This document shows, in pieces, positions 23,168 through 33,564 of a stretch of 64,000 nt of DNA (its first letter is position 1; every line of letters begins with the position of its first letter). A model generated the notes under the pieces. It had not been told where the DNA came from and ran no database searches. It saw nothing but the letters and a program-made list of their open reading frames with translations. Source of the stretch: Myotis daubentonii (lineage: Eukaryota > Chordata > Mammalia > Chiroptera > Vespertilionidae); assembly GCF_963259705.1 (NCBI RefSeq), contig NC_081849.1:55152093-55216092 (forward strand), in the 5' to 3' direction. The position numbers were made by a program, and so were the translations under genes.

Positions 23168-24016
23168 TTAAAGGATACCTTTCAGCATTTCATATAATCC
23201 TGGTTTGGTGGTGATGAACTCCTTTAGCTTTTCCTTATCTGTGAAGCTCTTTATCTGACCTTCAGTTCTGAATGATAGCTTTGCTGGATAAAGTAATCTT
23301 GGTTGTAGGTTCTTGGTATTCATCACTTTGAATATTTCTTGCCACTCCCTTCTGGCCTGCAAAGTTTCTGTTGAGAAATCAGCTGACAGTCGTATGGGTA
23401 TTCCCTTGTAGGTAACTGAGTTTCTTTCTCTTGCTGTTTTTAAGATTCTCTCTTTATCTTTTGCTCTTGGCATTTTAATTATGATGTGTCTTGGTGTGGT
23501 CCTCTTTGGATTCCTTTTGTTTGGGGTTTTCCGCGCTTCTTGGACCTGTAAGTCCATTTCTTTCACCAGGTGGGGGAAGTTTTCTGTCATTATTTCTTCA
23601 AATAGGTTTTCAATATCTTGCTCTCTTTCATCTTCTGGCACCCCTATAATTCTGATGTTGGTACGCTTGAAGCTGTCCCAGAGGCTCCTTACACTATCCT
23701 CGCATTTTTGGATTCTTTTTTCATTTTGCTTTTCCGGTTGGGTGTTTTTTGCTTCCTCGCATTTCAAATCATTGACTTGATTCTTGCGCTCCTCTGGTCT
23801 GCTGTCGGGAGTCTTTATAATATTCGTTATTTCAGTCAGTGTATGCTTAATTTCTAGTTGGTTCCCCAATATAACATCGAGGGTCTCATTAGTTTTCTTG
23901 TAGATCTCATTAAGTTTATCGGCGGCTTCTAAACAGTTCTTGAGAGACCTTAAAAGTGTGGTTCTGAACTCTATTTCTTCCATTGACAATTTTGTCCTGT
24001 TTCTTTGTCTTCGCAT
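23168..24016 (-). CDS. L1/HAL1 ORF1p-like RNA-binding protein, uninterrupted
   Basis: The frame encodes 282 residues from an ATG in the context CAAAATGC to a TAA. Residues about 15-110 are rich in E, K, L and N in a heptad-like arrangement, as in the trimerising coiled coil of ORF1p. Residues about 115-195 form the RRM region with the NIRIIGVPEDE signature. Residues about 180-275 are the C-terminal domain, with RHIIIKMPRAKDKERIL, then YKGIPIRLSADFS, and the family-typical ending EMLKGIL. Usual L1 ORF1p is about 340 residues, and the shortage is in the N-terminal part. ORF1p binds its own RNA as a trimer and acts as a nucleic acid chaperone in retrotransposition. The frame has no stop or frameshift, so the copy is young or was recently active. 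No ORF2 follows. Confidence 0.88.
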   Translation of the reverse strand: MRRQRNRTKLSMEEIEFRTTLLRSLKNCLEAADKLNEIYKKTNETLDVILGNQLEIKHTLTEITNIIKTPDSRPEERKNQVNDLKCEEAKNTQPEKQNEKRIQKCEDSVRSLWDSFKRTNIRIIGVPEDEREQDIENLFEEIMTENFPHLVKEMDLQVQEARKTPNKRNPKRTTPRHIIIKMPRAKDKERILKTARERNSVTYKGIPIRLSADFSTETLQARREWQEIFKVMNTKNLQPRLLYPAKLSFRTEGQIKSFTDKEKLKEFITTKPGLYEMLKGIL

Positions 24017-24677
24017 TTTGTTATGCTTCCTTGGTGCACCCCCTAGTGGTCTTTGTTCACAGTCTTATAGTTAAACCTTGATTGTTGTAGCTAATACCAG
24101 GGAGGGTTTGACCTCCAGGCCAAGTGGCTATGAGAATCAGTTGTGTCAGCAGTGAGAGAACTTCTGTCCTCTAGGGAGGTGCTAATCTAGCCTTTGCCTG
24201 AGGCTATCTGGCAAATGCCTCTGTGCAGGGCTTGGGCAGGGTGGGTCGCACAGGATCAACAGGGTGGGCCGGAGAGAGCAGTTATGGCAGCTCTCAGTCC
24301 TGTCCCCAGGGGCTCTGCCTCTCTGAGTCCCAGCACCCGCTGCAAACCTCGGAGAGAAAGCTGCACTCGCTCTGACCGAAGCCAGACAGTCCCGCTTCTC
24401 CCGTTTGAGTCTGGGTCCCTAAAGACTCGCCTGTATCTGGAGCTCAGAGTCTGCGACTCCCTCCCGATTGAAAACGCCAACCGCGCACTCCGCACCTCAG
24501 AATTTGACTTCAGCACTGCACCTCCTCTGAGTGTCCGTATGCGTTTCTCTTTCCTCCTAGTTGTAGGACTTCCACTCAGCCAGCGTTCCTGTGGTTCTGG
24601 GTGATGTCCGTTCCGTCTTTTAGTTTCACTTTTGAAGTAGTTGTTCAAAGCAGCAAACTCCGGCGTTAACCTACGTC

Positions 24678-24687
24678 GCCATCTTGG
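24678..24687 (-). promoter_or_regulatory. YY1-like site at start of L1/HAL1 5' UTR
   Basis: CCAAGATGGC on the minus strand lies about 20 bp inside the 5' end. In human L1 a YY1 site in this position directs the start of transcription, so this is likely part of the internal promoter. That role is inferred from position and motif. Confidence 0.6.
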
Positions 24688-24717
24688 TTCTCCTCAATAA
24701 TTATCCCTCCATTCAAT

Positions 24718-25372
24718 CTTGAAGGACAGATAATTTCAAAATTTTTGTAATTTTTCAGACCCAAACTGGAGAGCCTTCAAATGTATTTTATGAAGGCAAT
24801 ATAACTTCAACATCAGGACCTAAATAGAATAAAATAAACAGAAAATAAAGACAATCTCAGTTTTGTTTTTATTGAACCCACAAAATAAATTATCATTTTA
24901 AAAGGTAATTTACATTAAAATGATAAATAAGATACTTATATACTTTTCTTAATTATGAGCCTTGCAATACAGTATGTTCCAAAATTCAGACATCACAATT
25001 AAATTTGACCAGATATACTTGAACTGTATCAAGATTTCCTAAGCTTTATATTATAAGAGAAAATTAACAAAGACAAGTTGCCAAAAAATACCTTAAATAT
25101 TCCAATGACTAAATCAAGTACCAGGTTTGAAAGCTGAATTACACTAGTTTGAAATAAATTTTTAAAAATCCTGTTTAATATTGCATAGTGTCCCATTGTA
25201 CAAGATGGGTCACCATTAATATATACATTTGCCCTTTGAAAGACTTTGAAAAACCAGCTTTTGACAATTAGGATTATAAATATAGATACAAATGCATTTG
25301 CATTTGTTATTTATTAGTTTTCATTTTTCTAGACTAAATTATCTCAAAGGACAATTTCCATTTTGATAAAAA
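24718..25372. other. Unique AT-rich DNA
   Basis: I see no gene or repeat. Confidence 0.55.
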
Positions 25373-25636
25373 TCTATATATATAAAAGCCTAAGCAACTG
25401 AACAACTGAACAACCGGTCAACCAGTTGCTATGACACACACTGACCTCCAGGGGTAGATGCTCAATGCAGGAGCTGCCCCCTGGTAGTCAGTGTGCTTCC
25501 ACAGCCAACCTCCCAGGGCTGGCCAACCTCCCACAACCCCTCCCTCTGGCCATCTGCTGCTCCATCTGATTGGCCTCAATCGCTGGCCAGGCTGAGGGAC
25601 CCCAACCATGCACGAATTCATGCACCGGGCCTCTAG
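25373..25636 (+). mobile_element. Helitron, TCTATATATATAAAAG subfamily
   Basis: It starts TCTATATATATAAAAGCC after A and ends CATGCACGAATTCATGCACC, GGGCCTCTAG, before T (25637). A small run of a CAACTGAA / CAACCGGTC motif near the 5' end and the GGGGTAGATGCTCAATGCAG block are visible. It is non-coding. Confidence 0.92.
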
Positions 25637-25793
25637 TACTCAAAATAAAATAACAGAATTCAACCTAAATATTAGGGCCAGTAGATTTACTTCCATCATT
25701 GGCAGGGGTGGTTCAGAATGAAGATACTAGAGTTACCTGGTACACAATTATTGCTAAGGCTCCCCAGCTAGTGAGAAATGAAACCATTTATAC

Positions 25794-26000
25794 CAGGGGT
25801 CCTCAAACTACGGCCCACGGGCCACATGCAAATACAAATATTGCATTTGTTCCCATTTTGGTTTTTTTTTACTTCAAAATAAGATATGTGCAGTGTGCAT
25901 AGGAATTTGTTCATAGTTTTTTTTTAAACTATAGTCCGGCCCTCCAACGGTCTGAAGGACAGTGAACTGGCCCCCTGTTTAAAAAGTTTGAGGACCCCTG
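25794..26000. mobile_element. Non-autonomous hAT MITE
   Basis: The ends CAGGGGTCCTCAAACT and AGTTTGAGGACCCCTG are perfect 16-bp inverted repeats. Just inside are ACGGCCCACGGGCC and a GTCCGGCCCTCC block. The 8-bp flanks ATTTATAC (25786-25793) and ATTTACAC (26001-26008) differ by one base, fitting the 8-bp duplication of hAT elements. No transposase. Confidence 0.92.
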
Positions 26001-26024
26001 ATTTACACCTTTACTAGTTAACTC

Positions 26025-26059
26025 ATAATAATAATAATGATAATAATAACAACAACAAT
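26025..26059. repeat. (AAT)n/(AAC)n microsatellite
   Basis: A short run of ATA-type triplets that changes to ACA triplets. Confidence 0.85.
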
Positions 26060-27419
26060 GAAATGGTATTATTAAAAAGCTAATTTTTATTGAGAATATT
26101 ATAATTGTGCTATGTTTTATTTTTTAGAAGTTAAAGATTTATCTTATAATTTTGCCTTTAGACATTGTAAATGTGAAAAGAAAGAGGAGCTGCTATATTC
26201 GGGGTAAAGCTGTTTTTGAGAATCAGTGTAAAATAAAATTTTTGCTTTTGCTAGAGAGGAGTATGTGAGGTGAGAAAAAATAGAACAAAGAAAGACAGAC
26301 TTTTTAGATTTTAACTAGACTACTCATGATCTACTTTCAGCAAAAGTGATAGAGGGGAAAATATACAGGAAGAGGTTTCCCAAAAAGTCAAGGGCTAGGG
26401 TAAAGAGTAGCAGAAGTGGCAGTATTATCACTGTGGAAGATGAATCTAGTGGCACTTCTCATTTACTTAGTATTCAGGATTTCAACCTTAATTAGGGTTC
26501 CTTTGTCACATCATTCATCAAATATACTTGAAGAAATGGAAATTAACCTCAAAGTTTCTGTCGCCTCAGGCATGCTTTTAATACTTGTACTCATTTCAGT
26601 GTATTGTGAAGTACCGCGAGTTGACTTGGAAATGTTTTAGTTGGAGTAAGTAACATCCAAATGAAGAAATAGCACGTTATAAGCAATTCCGGCAGAGTTA
26701 TCAAAAAGCCACCATTTAAATAGTTACCAACTTGTGTTTCTTTCAGCCAGTGCTAAAAACGGTAAGCTTTTGTTCCAAAATTGTCTGCTATTGCCACCCA
26801 AAGGTTTGCAAAGGTCCTTTAAAAAAAATTACTTTATAAAGGAATCTTGCGTATGCTCTTCCTCAGATGTTTTGTTAACAATGTGACTGTGTTTTCAAAG
26901 GAATTTGTCTATTATGATTATAATTTACCAAGTCAGATAGAAAATGTAGGATTGTTAATTCAATAAGAATGCTGGCATGTGCAGAACTATGCCAGCACGA
27001 CAACAATCCTTCTTCAACTTCCTCCTCTCTAGCAAAGATCCACCCAACACTCAAAACCTTGTCCTATATGTAGTGCCCTTACCCTGTCTTTACTAAATGT
27101 GAGGCCTTCTTTGATAACTGTGACCAGGCAGAATAAATACTCTCTCCACTTGTTACTTGTAGCCCTGAGCACACACATATGGATCATCCATGTGTGTAAA
27201 TGCATTATATATACATAGCATACGTGTCTCCATATAGAATATAAGCATGAAAAAGGCAGGGGGGGCAAGGTTATATATATTTGTATCTCCAAAAACTAGA
27301 CCTCAGACGTTTATTATATTAATCATCTTTTGACTTCACAAATTAATAAGTGAATAAATGAATACAATTAAACGTAAGTCACAGTTCAATAATTATTAGA
27401 TATAGTAACAAATACAAAA
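26060..27419. other. Unique DNA
   Basis: No gene or named repeat is supported. Confidence 0.5.
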
Positions 27420-27499
27420 TGTGGGGTTCGGGTCTGAGTTCATTGTCTCTCAGAACTGAAGAATGGATTTAGGGACAAACACGGTGATCAGGGGCAAAG

Positions 27500-27505
27500 T
27501 TTATT
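27500..27505 (-). terminator. Polyadenylation signal of the solo LTR
   Basis: AATAAA on the minus strand, in the expected place for the R region. Confidence 0.55.
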
Positions 27506-27602
27506 AGGGGATAGGTGGGTCCTGCCACAGGGGGCAGCAGGAAGGGGGAAAGCAGATTACCAGTGAAGCTTTTTTGTCTCAGGTTCCAAAGTCCCATGCC
27601 CC

Positions 27603-27609
27603 TTATATC
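27603..27609 (-). promoter_or_regulatory. TATA box of the solo LTR
   Basis: TATAAGG on the minus strand, placed about 100 bp upstream of the polyadenylation signal. Confidence 0.55.
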
Positions 27610-28339
27610 AGTCCTGGAAAAGGTGTAGCTGGGGCTCCGCCAGTGTCTAGAGTTTCTGTTCCATGTTGTAATTGGGTATAGTTTAGTATTCAAGCTAATC
27701 AAAGTCCATTAGTCCATGTGTGGAGTCCCACAGGGCTATAAGCCACCTGAGCACAGAGGGTAGCACCCCCGCTCGCCCTGCCCCCCCCCTCGCCCTCCCC
27801 CCCACCCCTCGTCCCCCAACCCGGCCACTCAAGCACATGCCAGAGAGTATTCTCTGTCTAGGGGTAGATAAATGCTTACTAGTTTTTGATTGGTTCTTCC
27901 AAATAATTTTGCCATAGCAATATCCTTGGGATTGGTTATAAGTCTTATTGCCTTGTGAATGTTCATCTGTAATCTGTTTGTGTTAGCAATATCTGTATAT
28001 TTTAAACTCATGTCTCCTATATGTGCCTTTCTTTCCCCACCCAGCTGGGTTGCTTTAGCAATTCCATCTAGCTCGGTTCCCCAGTTCTGCTTCCTCCCAC
28101 TATGGTCCCGGCCCAGAAACCTAGCTTCCTTCTGTCTTCTTAGTAATACCGTATGTGTTTTATTGGGTGACTGTGAAATCAAATGATCGTTTAAGTCTTT
28201 TTAAAGTGATATAGAATGTTATATGTTGTTGTTGGTCTCCTCATCAATGCTCTTGAATTTATATCCCAATAGTATAATTAACACAATAGCTGTATTGGGA
28301 TTAAACACTGTGTTTAGAAACTTGTTTAAGCCCCTGTTA

Positions 28340-28500
28340 CTCACCAGCTGTAGTGTGACCTTGGCCACATTTTTAAACTTTTTCTACACTTGGTTTCCAT
28401 AATATGATATATTTCACAGGGCTATTTGTTAAAATTAAATGAGGTAAGTAAATAATATGCTTGAAAGAATGTTAGACACATAAAAATCTTCAATAATTTT
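28340..28500 (+). mobile_element. MIR SINE fragment
   Basis: A decayed MIR core and end: TCACCAGCTGTAGTGTGACC, TTGGTTTCCATAATATGATA, ATTAAATGAGGTAAGTAAA and TAGACACATAAAAATC in the order of the MIR consensus. Confidence 0.6.
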
Positions 28501-28559
28501 AGTTAATTATTAACCTTGTTTGGCTTTTATTTAATCCTCACCCAAAGATATTTTTCCCC

Positions 28560-28769
28560 AATAATTTTTAGAGAGAGTGGAAGGGAGGGTGAGAGATATA
28601 GAGAGAAACGTCTATATGAGAGGGATACATGGTTGCCTTTTGCATGCACCCTGACTTGGGGCCGGGGATTGAGGCTGCAACCTAGGTATGTGGCCTTGAC
28701 TGGAACTGAACTCAGGAACCTTCAGTTCATGGGCTGACACTCTACCTTCTGAGCCAAACCGGCAAGGGC
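28560..28769 (-). mobile_element. Ves SINE
   Basis: The minus-strand start is GCCCTTGCCGGTTTGGC at 28769. The remaining blocks (GGTTGCCTTTTGCATGC, CTGGAACTGAACTCAGG) follow the Ves order. The copy is moderately decayed, and its A-rich tail is short. Confidence 0.85.
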
Positions 28770-30617
28770 TCTTTGGCATTTTTATAGTTAGTTCATTCTG
28801 CTGGGCAGATCCCCCTTTTCTACCTATATTTTAAAATAAGAGGCTGGATTCTTAAGGCCTGAATTAGAAGTTTTTCAGATTATTTTAGGAAGTATCATGA
28901 ACTCCTTTTCCATAGTGAATTCTTGCATTTTAACCCCCGAATACTAAAATAATCATGAAGACAAATAATCACATTAATTTTATTGAAGAAGCGCTACAAG
29001 TCTATATGGTACTTTCTAAAATAGAATGAAAGCTTCCTATATATGAATATCCAGTGGGCAAAGGCTTTGTGGGGTTGTTAAACCAACTTTGAGTGTTGAC
29101 TGAAGAAACCCTGAGAATATCCTCACTCCTCTGAGAACCCGTTCTGTGTTTCATACTTCAGAGCTGTCAGTCAGTATTTCTGATCATTAGCCATCTGTGA
29201 TTATTTTAATGTTTGCCAGCAGGTGAAGGAACTCTTCTCCACCCAGGAGCTCTGCTATTACAATATAATTTATATGTAAAGAGCTCATTTCATCAGTGAA
29301 ACTTTTAACACAGTTTTTTTTAAGGTTTGAAAGAAACTCAGGGTATCTTGTTTTTTTCTTTCTTTCTTTCTTTCTTTTTTTTTTTTTTTCTAACTCTACA
29401 CTACTGTTTCCCTGTCATACCTCACATTTATCCCAGTATCTCTCCATACAAAAATTCTCCAGCACCTACTCAACAGTTTTAAGAACAGGATGCAGTTAAG
29501 CTGATTTCCATATGTTTTAAGTACAAAACTTATTTCTTGTAGCTGCTATTTTAAATTTTTAAAACTCATGAAGAAAAATACACTTTTACTTCTCAAAGAT
29601 GTTTAGTATTGAAGAGGAAGCATCTAGTTGAGATTTCCTTATTAATAGTTTATTAAATGGCATGATGACATTTGAGCTATAATTATGTAATAAGAGCAGG
29701 TTTGGAGGGAGGCAAAAAAGAATTTAAAAGTACAAAAGTTGGCCTTTTCTGCGTAATATCATGAGTTAGGATTTAGAGTCATGAATAATCACATTCATAC
29801 CTCATCCACTTCTGCCTCTGATTTCAGTTTGACCTTTGGCAAGTCAAAAACTACCCTCAATCACTTTCCCTATAATGTGGGATAATAATGCTTAAGAGAA
29901 TATGGTTATTGCAGAGATTAATGAGTTACTGGTCATAAAATGCAATCCTTGTATTAAAAGTCTCTGCATGAAGAGAAGACTGAATTCCTGGGTCATTATT
30001 GCAGGGTAGCTTTGTGAATTATTGATCAACTACACACAATTTTAGGTCTTGAACTTTATAAAGCAAGTTTCAAATCTCAGGATAGATTCCACTAGAAATA
30101 AGTACATTTTGAGGCCCCATGCCATTTCTTGTAGAATCAGGAAATATATTGTTGTTTCCTTTCCTGATGAAGGGCACATTATCTTCTCAGTGGAGTTGAT
30201 TCCTGAAGAAATTACTGATGATCTGAAAACACTCCTATATTTTTGTTCTTTCTTTTCCATTTACTACTTTCTTCTCTCCCATTTTCTAATCCCTAATCTG
30301 TACCTTGGCTTCCCTTTCTCTGTTTTCTTTGAGAAAATGAACTTGAGAGTCTTGCTCGCCTAACTTAAATTGAGGAAGCAAATAATCTCCATGAACCAGG
30401 AGGAAAAGTGCAGCAGATGCAACAAACCAGTACTTCCTCTCTGTGGGCACTTACATGCCTACTTTAAAAGAACAATTGAAAAGTGGCATCGTGTGTTTAT
30501 TCAGACAGTTTTAATGATAAGTTTTGAAACAATCCCAAGAATAAATGTAAATATTTCCTTGTCATTCATTTGTTTCTAGCTAGGAGTCGAGGATGGAGAG
30601 GATGGTGTATAACACAT
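28770..30617. other. AT-rich DNA with MIR fragment
   Basis: About 29800-29960 is MIR-like (TTGACCTTTGGCAAGTCA, ACTTTCCCTATAATG, GAGATTAATGAG). A TTTC/poly-T run lies at about 29344-29390. Nothing else is recognised. Confidence 0.5.

Positions 30618-30653
<36 letters not shown>
30618..30653. repeat. (CA)n microsatellite
   Basis: About 18 CA repeats. Confidence 0.95.
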
Positions 30654-30657
<4 letters not shown>

Positions 30658-30914
30658 TATGGGGGATGGTTACTTCCTGAAACAGTAATCAGCTTGGTGA
30701 GGAAGCAGCAGCATCTTCTGAGAAATAACGGGGAAGGTAGCCAAGTACCTAAATAACCCTGAGTCACTAGGTCCGGTCCCATTGAAAACTAACCTAATCT
30801 GTATCTAATTTGACAACTGAACTTAATTTTCCTGGCTCTAATCAACCCAGAGCATCTTGCCCATAGAAGCCTTGAGATTAGTAATGACATGCAGAAATAT
30901 CAAGAGTAATGACA

Positions 30915-31179
30915 GCCCTGGCTGCCTGTGTGGCTCAGTTGGTTAAGCATTGTCCTGTGCAAATAGGTTGCTAGTTGGATTTCCAGTCATGGCACATACC
31001 TGGGTTGCAGCTCAATTCCTGGTGGGGGCAATGCAGGAGGCAGCTTAAACATGGATGTCTCACTCTCAACTCTCTCTCTCTCTCTCTCCCCCTCTCTCTC
31101 TCTCTCTCCCCCCCTCTCTCTCACCCCTTCCCTTCCTCTCTCTCTAAAAAAAATCAATGAAAGTATTTTAAAAATATTA
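30915..31179 (+). mobile_element. Ves-like SINE with expanded (CT)n
   Basis: It starts GCCCTGGCTGCCTGTGTGGC with TCAGTTGGTTAAGCATTGTC, a head different from the main Ves subfamily but shared with the fragment at 53141. The B box is decayed. The pyrimidine stretch has grown to about 75 bp of CT, followed by AAAAAAAATCAATGAAAG. Confidence 0.8.
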
Positions 31180-32434
31180 ATGTCAAATAATTGCTACATA
31201 TACCTTCATACAACTTGCCTATTAGAGATGGTTTCTTCATTTTAAAAAGCTTTGAAGCATGGAGCTTCATGATGCAGCAGAATCTGTTTCAAGCTAATTT
31301 TGCCCCAATAGCAAAACTAAAGGTGACACTTTAGATTAAAAAAACAAACTATAGCTTACACACTGTAGCCGTCGAAAGATTAAGATATTTTTGCTCATTG
31401 TAACATGAGTTTTCATGACCCTGTCCAGGGCTGCTAAAGTCATGTGACTCATTTTCTAGCTCTACAGCCCCGGAAGCAATGTGATACATGGCTTTCCCAC
31501 AGCAACTTGGGTTTATGACCTGGAAAGCAATTCCACGCACAAGTAGTCAGAATCCTAAGAACAACTTCCTTAAATCTGTTCTTGTGAGAGACAATCAGGT
31601 CAAATAGCAAGTAACTGTAATTAAGCTCTGGAAAAATTTAAAACACAAATGAGTTAATGATTTTATTTCTATGCAAATAACAAATCTTTGGGACAGATCA
31701 AATGCATTTTTTACTTCTATATTGCCAAACTTTGATTTGATTGATTCCATATTTATCCCCATGTGGCAGCTGGAGCCTTACTTTAGAGGGGAACTTTCCT
31801 AATTCCAGGCTATCAAGGAAAATCTGCAAGTTAAAAACTCACTTTTATCAGCAGGCATTCGGAGAATGGCAGGTGGCAAATAAAGCTTTTAGTGGATTAT
31901 TCTAATTGCATTTTCTTTTACCTTCATAGCTTAAAAACTTGTAGGAAAAGGGAGAGGGCAACTTTTTATGGTTTTGACAGTTGTTTTTACATCTTTCTCT
32001 AATACACATGTGTTTGAAGTTTTCATAGTCTCTAAGTACAAAGCAAGTTTAAGAGTATACCTTAATGGATGTATAGAAAGAGGACCTAGAAATAATTGGA
32101 TGCATTAGATATGTTAAAGTATTGATTAATGATATTACAATTCATTTTTATAGCTCTTTCTACTTTTATTTACTTATACAATTTTATTTACTGATTTACC
32201 ACTTTATACTGAGGGCAGAAAAGTAAAACAATATAATAAAGCATAGAATTTAAATAAAAGAATAAAAATTAAGATGGGGCAAAATTTAGGAGCCTAAATG
32301 ATGCAATAATGATATTTACTTGGATCTTCTCCTTAAAACAAAATATATTTTATTATAAATCAAAACCCCCTAAATCTCAGTTTAAACTGTTACTCTGGGT
32401 TTTATGTAATATATCTGAAAGGAATTATCACAGA
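31180..32434. other. Unique AT-rich DNA
   Basis: No gene or repeat is supported. Confidence 0.5.
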
Positions 32435-32852
32435 CTAGAGGCCCGGTGCATGAATTTGTGTACCAGTGGGGTCCTCAGCCTGGCCTGCGGGATCGGGCCA
32501 AAACTGGCTCTCCGGCATCCCCTGAGGAGTCCTGGATTGCAAGAGGGTGCAGGCCAGGCCAAGGGACCCCACTGGTGCACTATCAGGGCCGGGGAGGGAC
32601 ACAGGAGGATGACCAGCTGGGGAGGGACTGCGGGAGGGCTCCAGTGCATGTCCGGCCCATCTCACTCAGTCCCAATCAGCAGGACCCCAGCATCAAGCTA
32701 ACCTACTGATCAGAGCGTCTGCCCCCTGGTGGTCAGTACATGTCATAGTGAGTGGTTGAGTGGCCTCAGCATATCATTAGTATATTACACTTTGGTTGAA
32801 TGGATGACTGTATGACTGGACACTTAGCATATTAGGCTTTTATCATATAGTA
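32435..32852 (-). mobile_element. Helitron with inverted 3' module
   Basis: The minus-strand 3' end is CTAGAGGCCCGGTGCATG at 32435 after A. The 5' end is TACTATATGATAAAAGCC at 32852, with the usual TC changed to TA. Inside, at about 32545-32580, lies a plus-oriented copy of the same terminal region (GGCCAGGCCAAGGGACCCCA, CTGGTGCAC), so the terminal module is roughly palindromic. Homologous to 35196-35365. Confidence 0.85.
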
Positions 32853-33332
32853 TACCAATTGGTTGATGAATATCTGAATATTTCTGAGAATGAAGCTCCA
32901 ATATATGATAATGATAATTTTTTTCAAAATTTATAAAACAACTGAAGCAAAGAAACTTGAATTTATCAAAGTGACAAATTTGATCATGACCACCTATCCA
33001 GTAAATGTAGTTCCTATTAAGATTTTTAAAGCAAATTTGCATATATGGTATATTCAGAAATATGCAAATACCACAATTAGGACTTGAGGAACAAACAAAT
33101 AAAATTAAACTTTTTATTAAATGTAAAAGTTTGAGGCTAAGGCAGGGCTTCAAACCTTTGAGAGAAACTGTATGATTTTGTTAACCAATGTCACTCCAAT
33201 AAGCTAAAATAAATAAATAAATAAATAAGAAGAGGAATAGAAACTAGAGATCTCACACTCTAAAACTGAGAAATCAGAAATACAGGTGAACCATGTGGGT
33301 ATGTGGAAGTTGGAATGAAAAGAGAAGATTGC
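32853..33332. other. AT-rich DNA with an L1 tail scrap
   Basis: TTAACCAATGTCACTCCAAT followed by (TAAA)n at about 33180-33230 is the last few dozen bases of an L1 3' end on the plus strand. The rest is unassigned. Confidence 0.5.
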
Positions 33333-33549
33333 TGCCTTAGCCAGTTTGGCTTAATGGATAGATCGACAAGCTGCAGACTAAAAGGTTCCAGGTTTGATTC
33401 AGGTCAAGGGCACATGCCCGGGTTGCAGGCTCGACGCCTAGTGGGGAGTGTGCAGGAGTCAGCCAATCAATGATTCTCTCCCATCATTGATGTTCCTATG
33501 TCTCTCCCTCTTCCTTCCTCCCTGAAATTAATAAAAATATATTTTTTAA
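33333..33549 (+). mobile_element. Ves SINE
   Basis: It starts at a slightly changed head (GCCTTAGCCAGTTTGGCTTA), has a TTTGATTCAGGTCAAGG B-box region and CAGCCAATCAATGATTCTC, and ends in an A/T-rich tail. A perfect 15-bp duplication, AAAAGAGAAGATTGC, lies at 33318-33332 and 33550-33564. Confidence 0.93.
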
Positions 33550-33564
33550 AAAAGAGAAGATTGC

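Larger units (their letters stand above)
22807..24707 (-). mobile_element. Half-L1 (HAL1-type) retrotransposon, full length
   Basis: The element is bounded by a perfect 10-bp duplication, TCCATTCAAT, at 22797-22806 and 24708-24717. On the minus strand it has a GC-rich, CpG-containing 5' UTR of about 690 bp beginning near ACCAAGATGGCGACG, an uninterrupted ORF1, then a purine-rich GAAGAGGAAGAGG stretch and a 3' UTR of about 360 bp with a G-rich tract, AATAAA and a poly-A tail. ORF2 (endonuclease and reverse transcriptase) is absent: the 3' UTR follows ORF1 directly. This is the layout of HAL1 elements, which use the L1 machinery in trans. The alternative is one L1 copy with an internal deletion; the clean structure makes HAL1 more likely. 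Confidence 0.85.
27420..28181 (-). mobile_element. Solo LTR of an endogenous retrovirus
   Basis: Read on the minus strand, the sequence has a long U3-like part, a TATA box (GATATAAGGGG near 27603), a polyadenylation signal about 100 bp later (AATAAA at 27505-27500), and a short U5-like end finishing in CCCCACA at 27420. This order is that of a retroviral LTR, probably gammaretrovirus-like. No primer binding site or polypurine tract flanks it, so it is a solo LTR. The U3 boundary near 28181 is uncertain, and I did not find a clean target duplication. Confidence 0.65.

Noticed and set aside
23481..23857. Plus-strand hydrophobic open frames
   Set aside because: They are antisense to ORF1 of the HAL1-type element.
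24256..24648. A 130-codon sense frame in the HAL1 5' UTR
   Set aside because: It has no ATG at its beginning (TTG) and no family features. CpG-rich composition explains the lack of stops, though a short upstream frame cannot be fully excluded.
27829..28182. A 117-codon frame on the minus strand
   Set aside because: It lies in the U3 part of a solo LTR and shows no retroviral or host domain.
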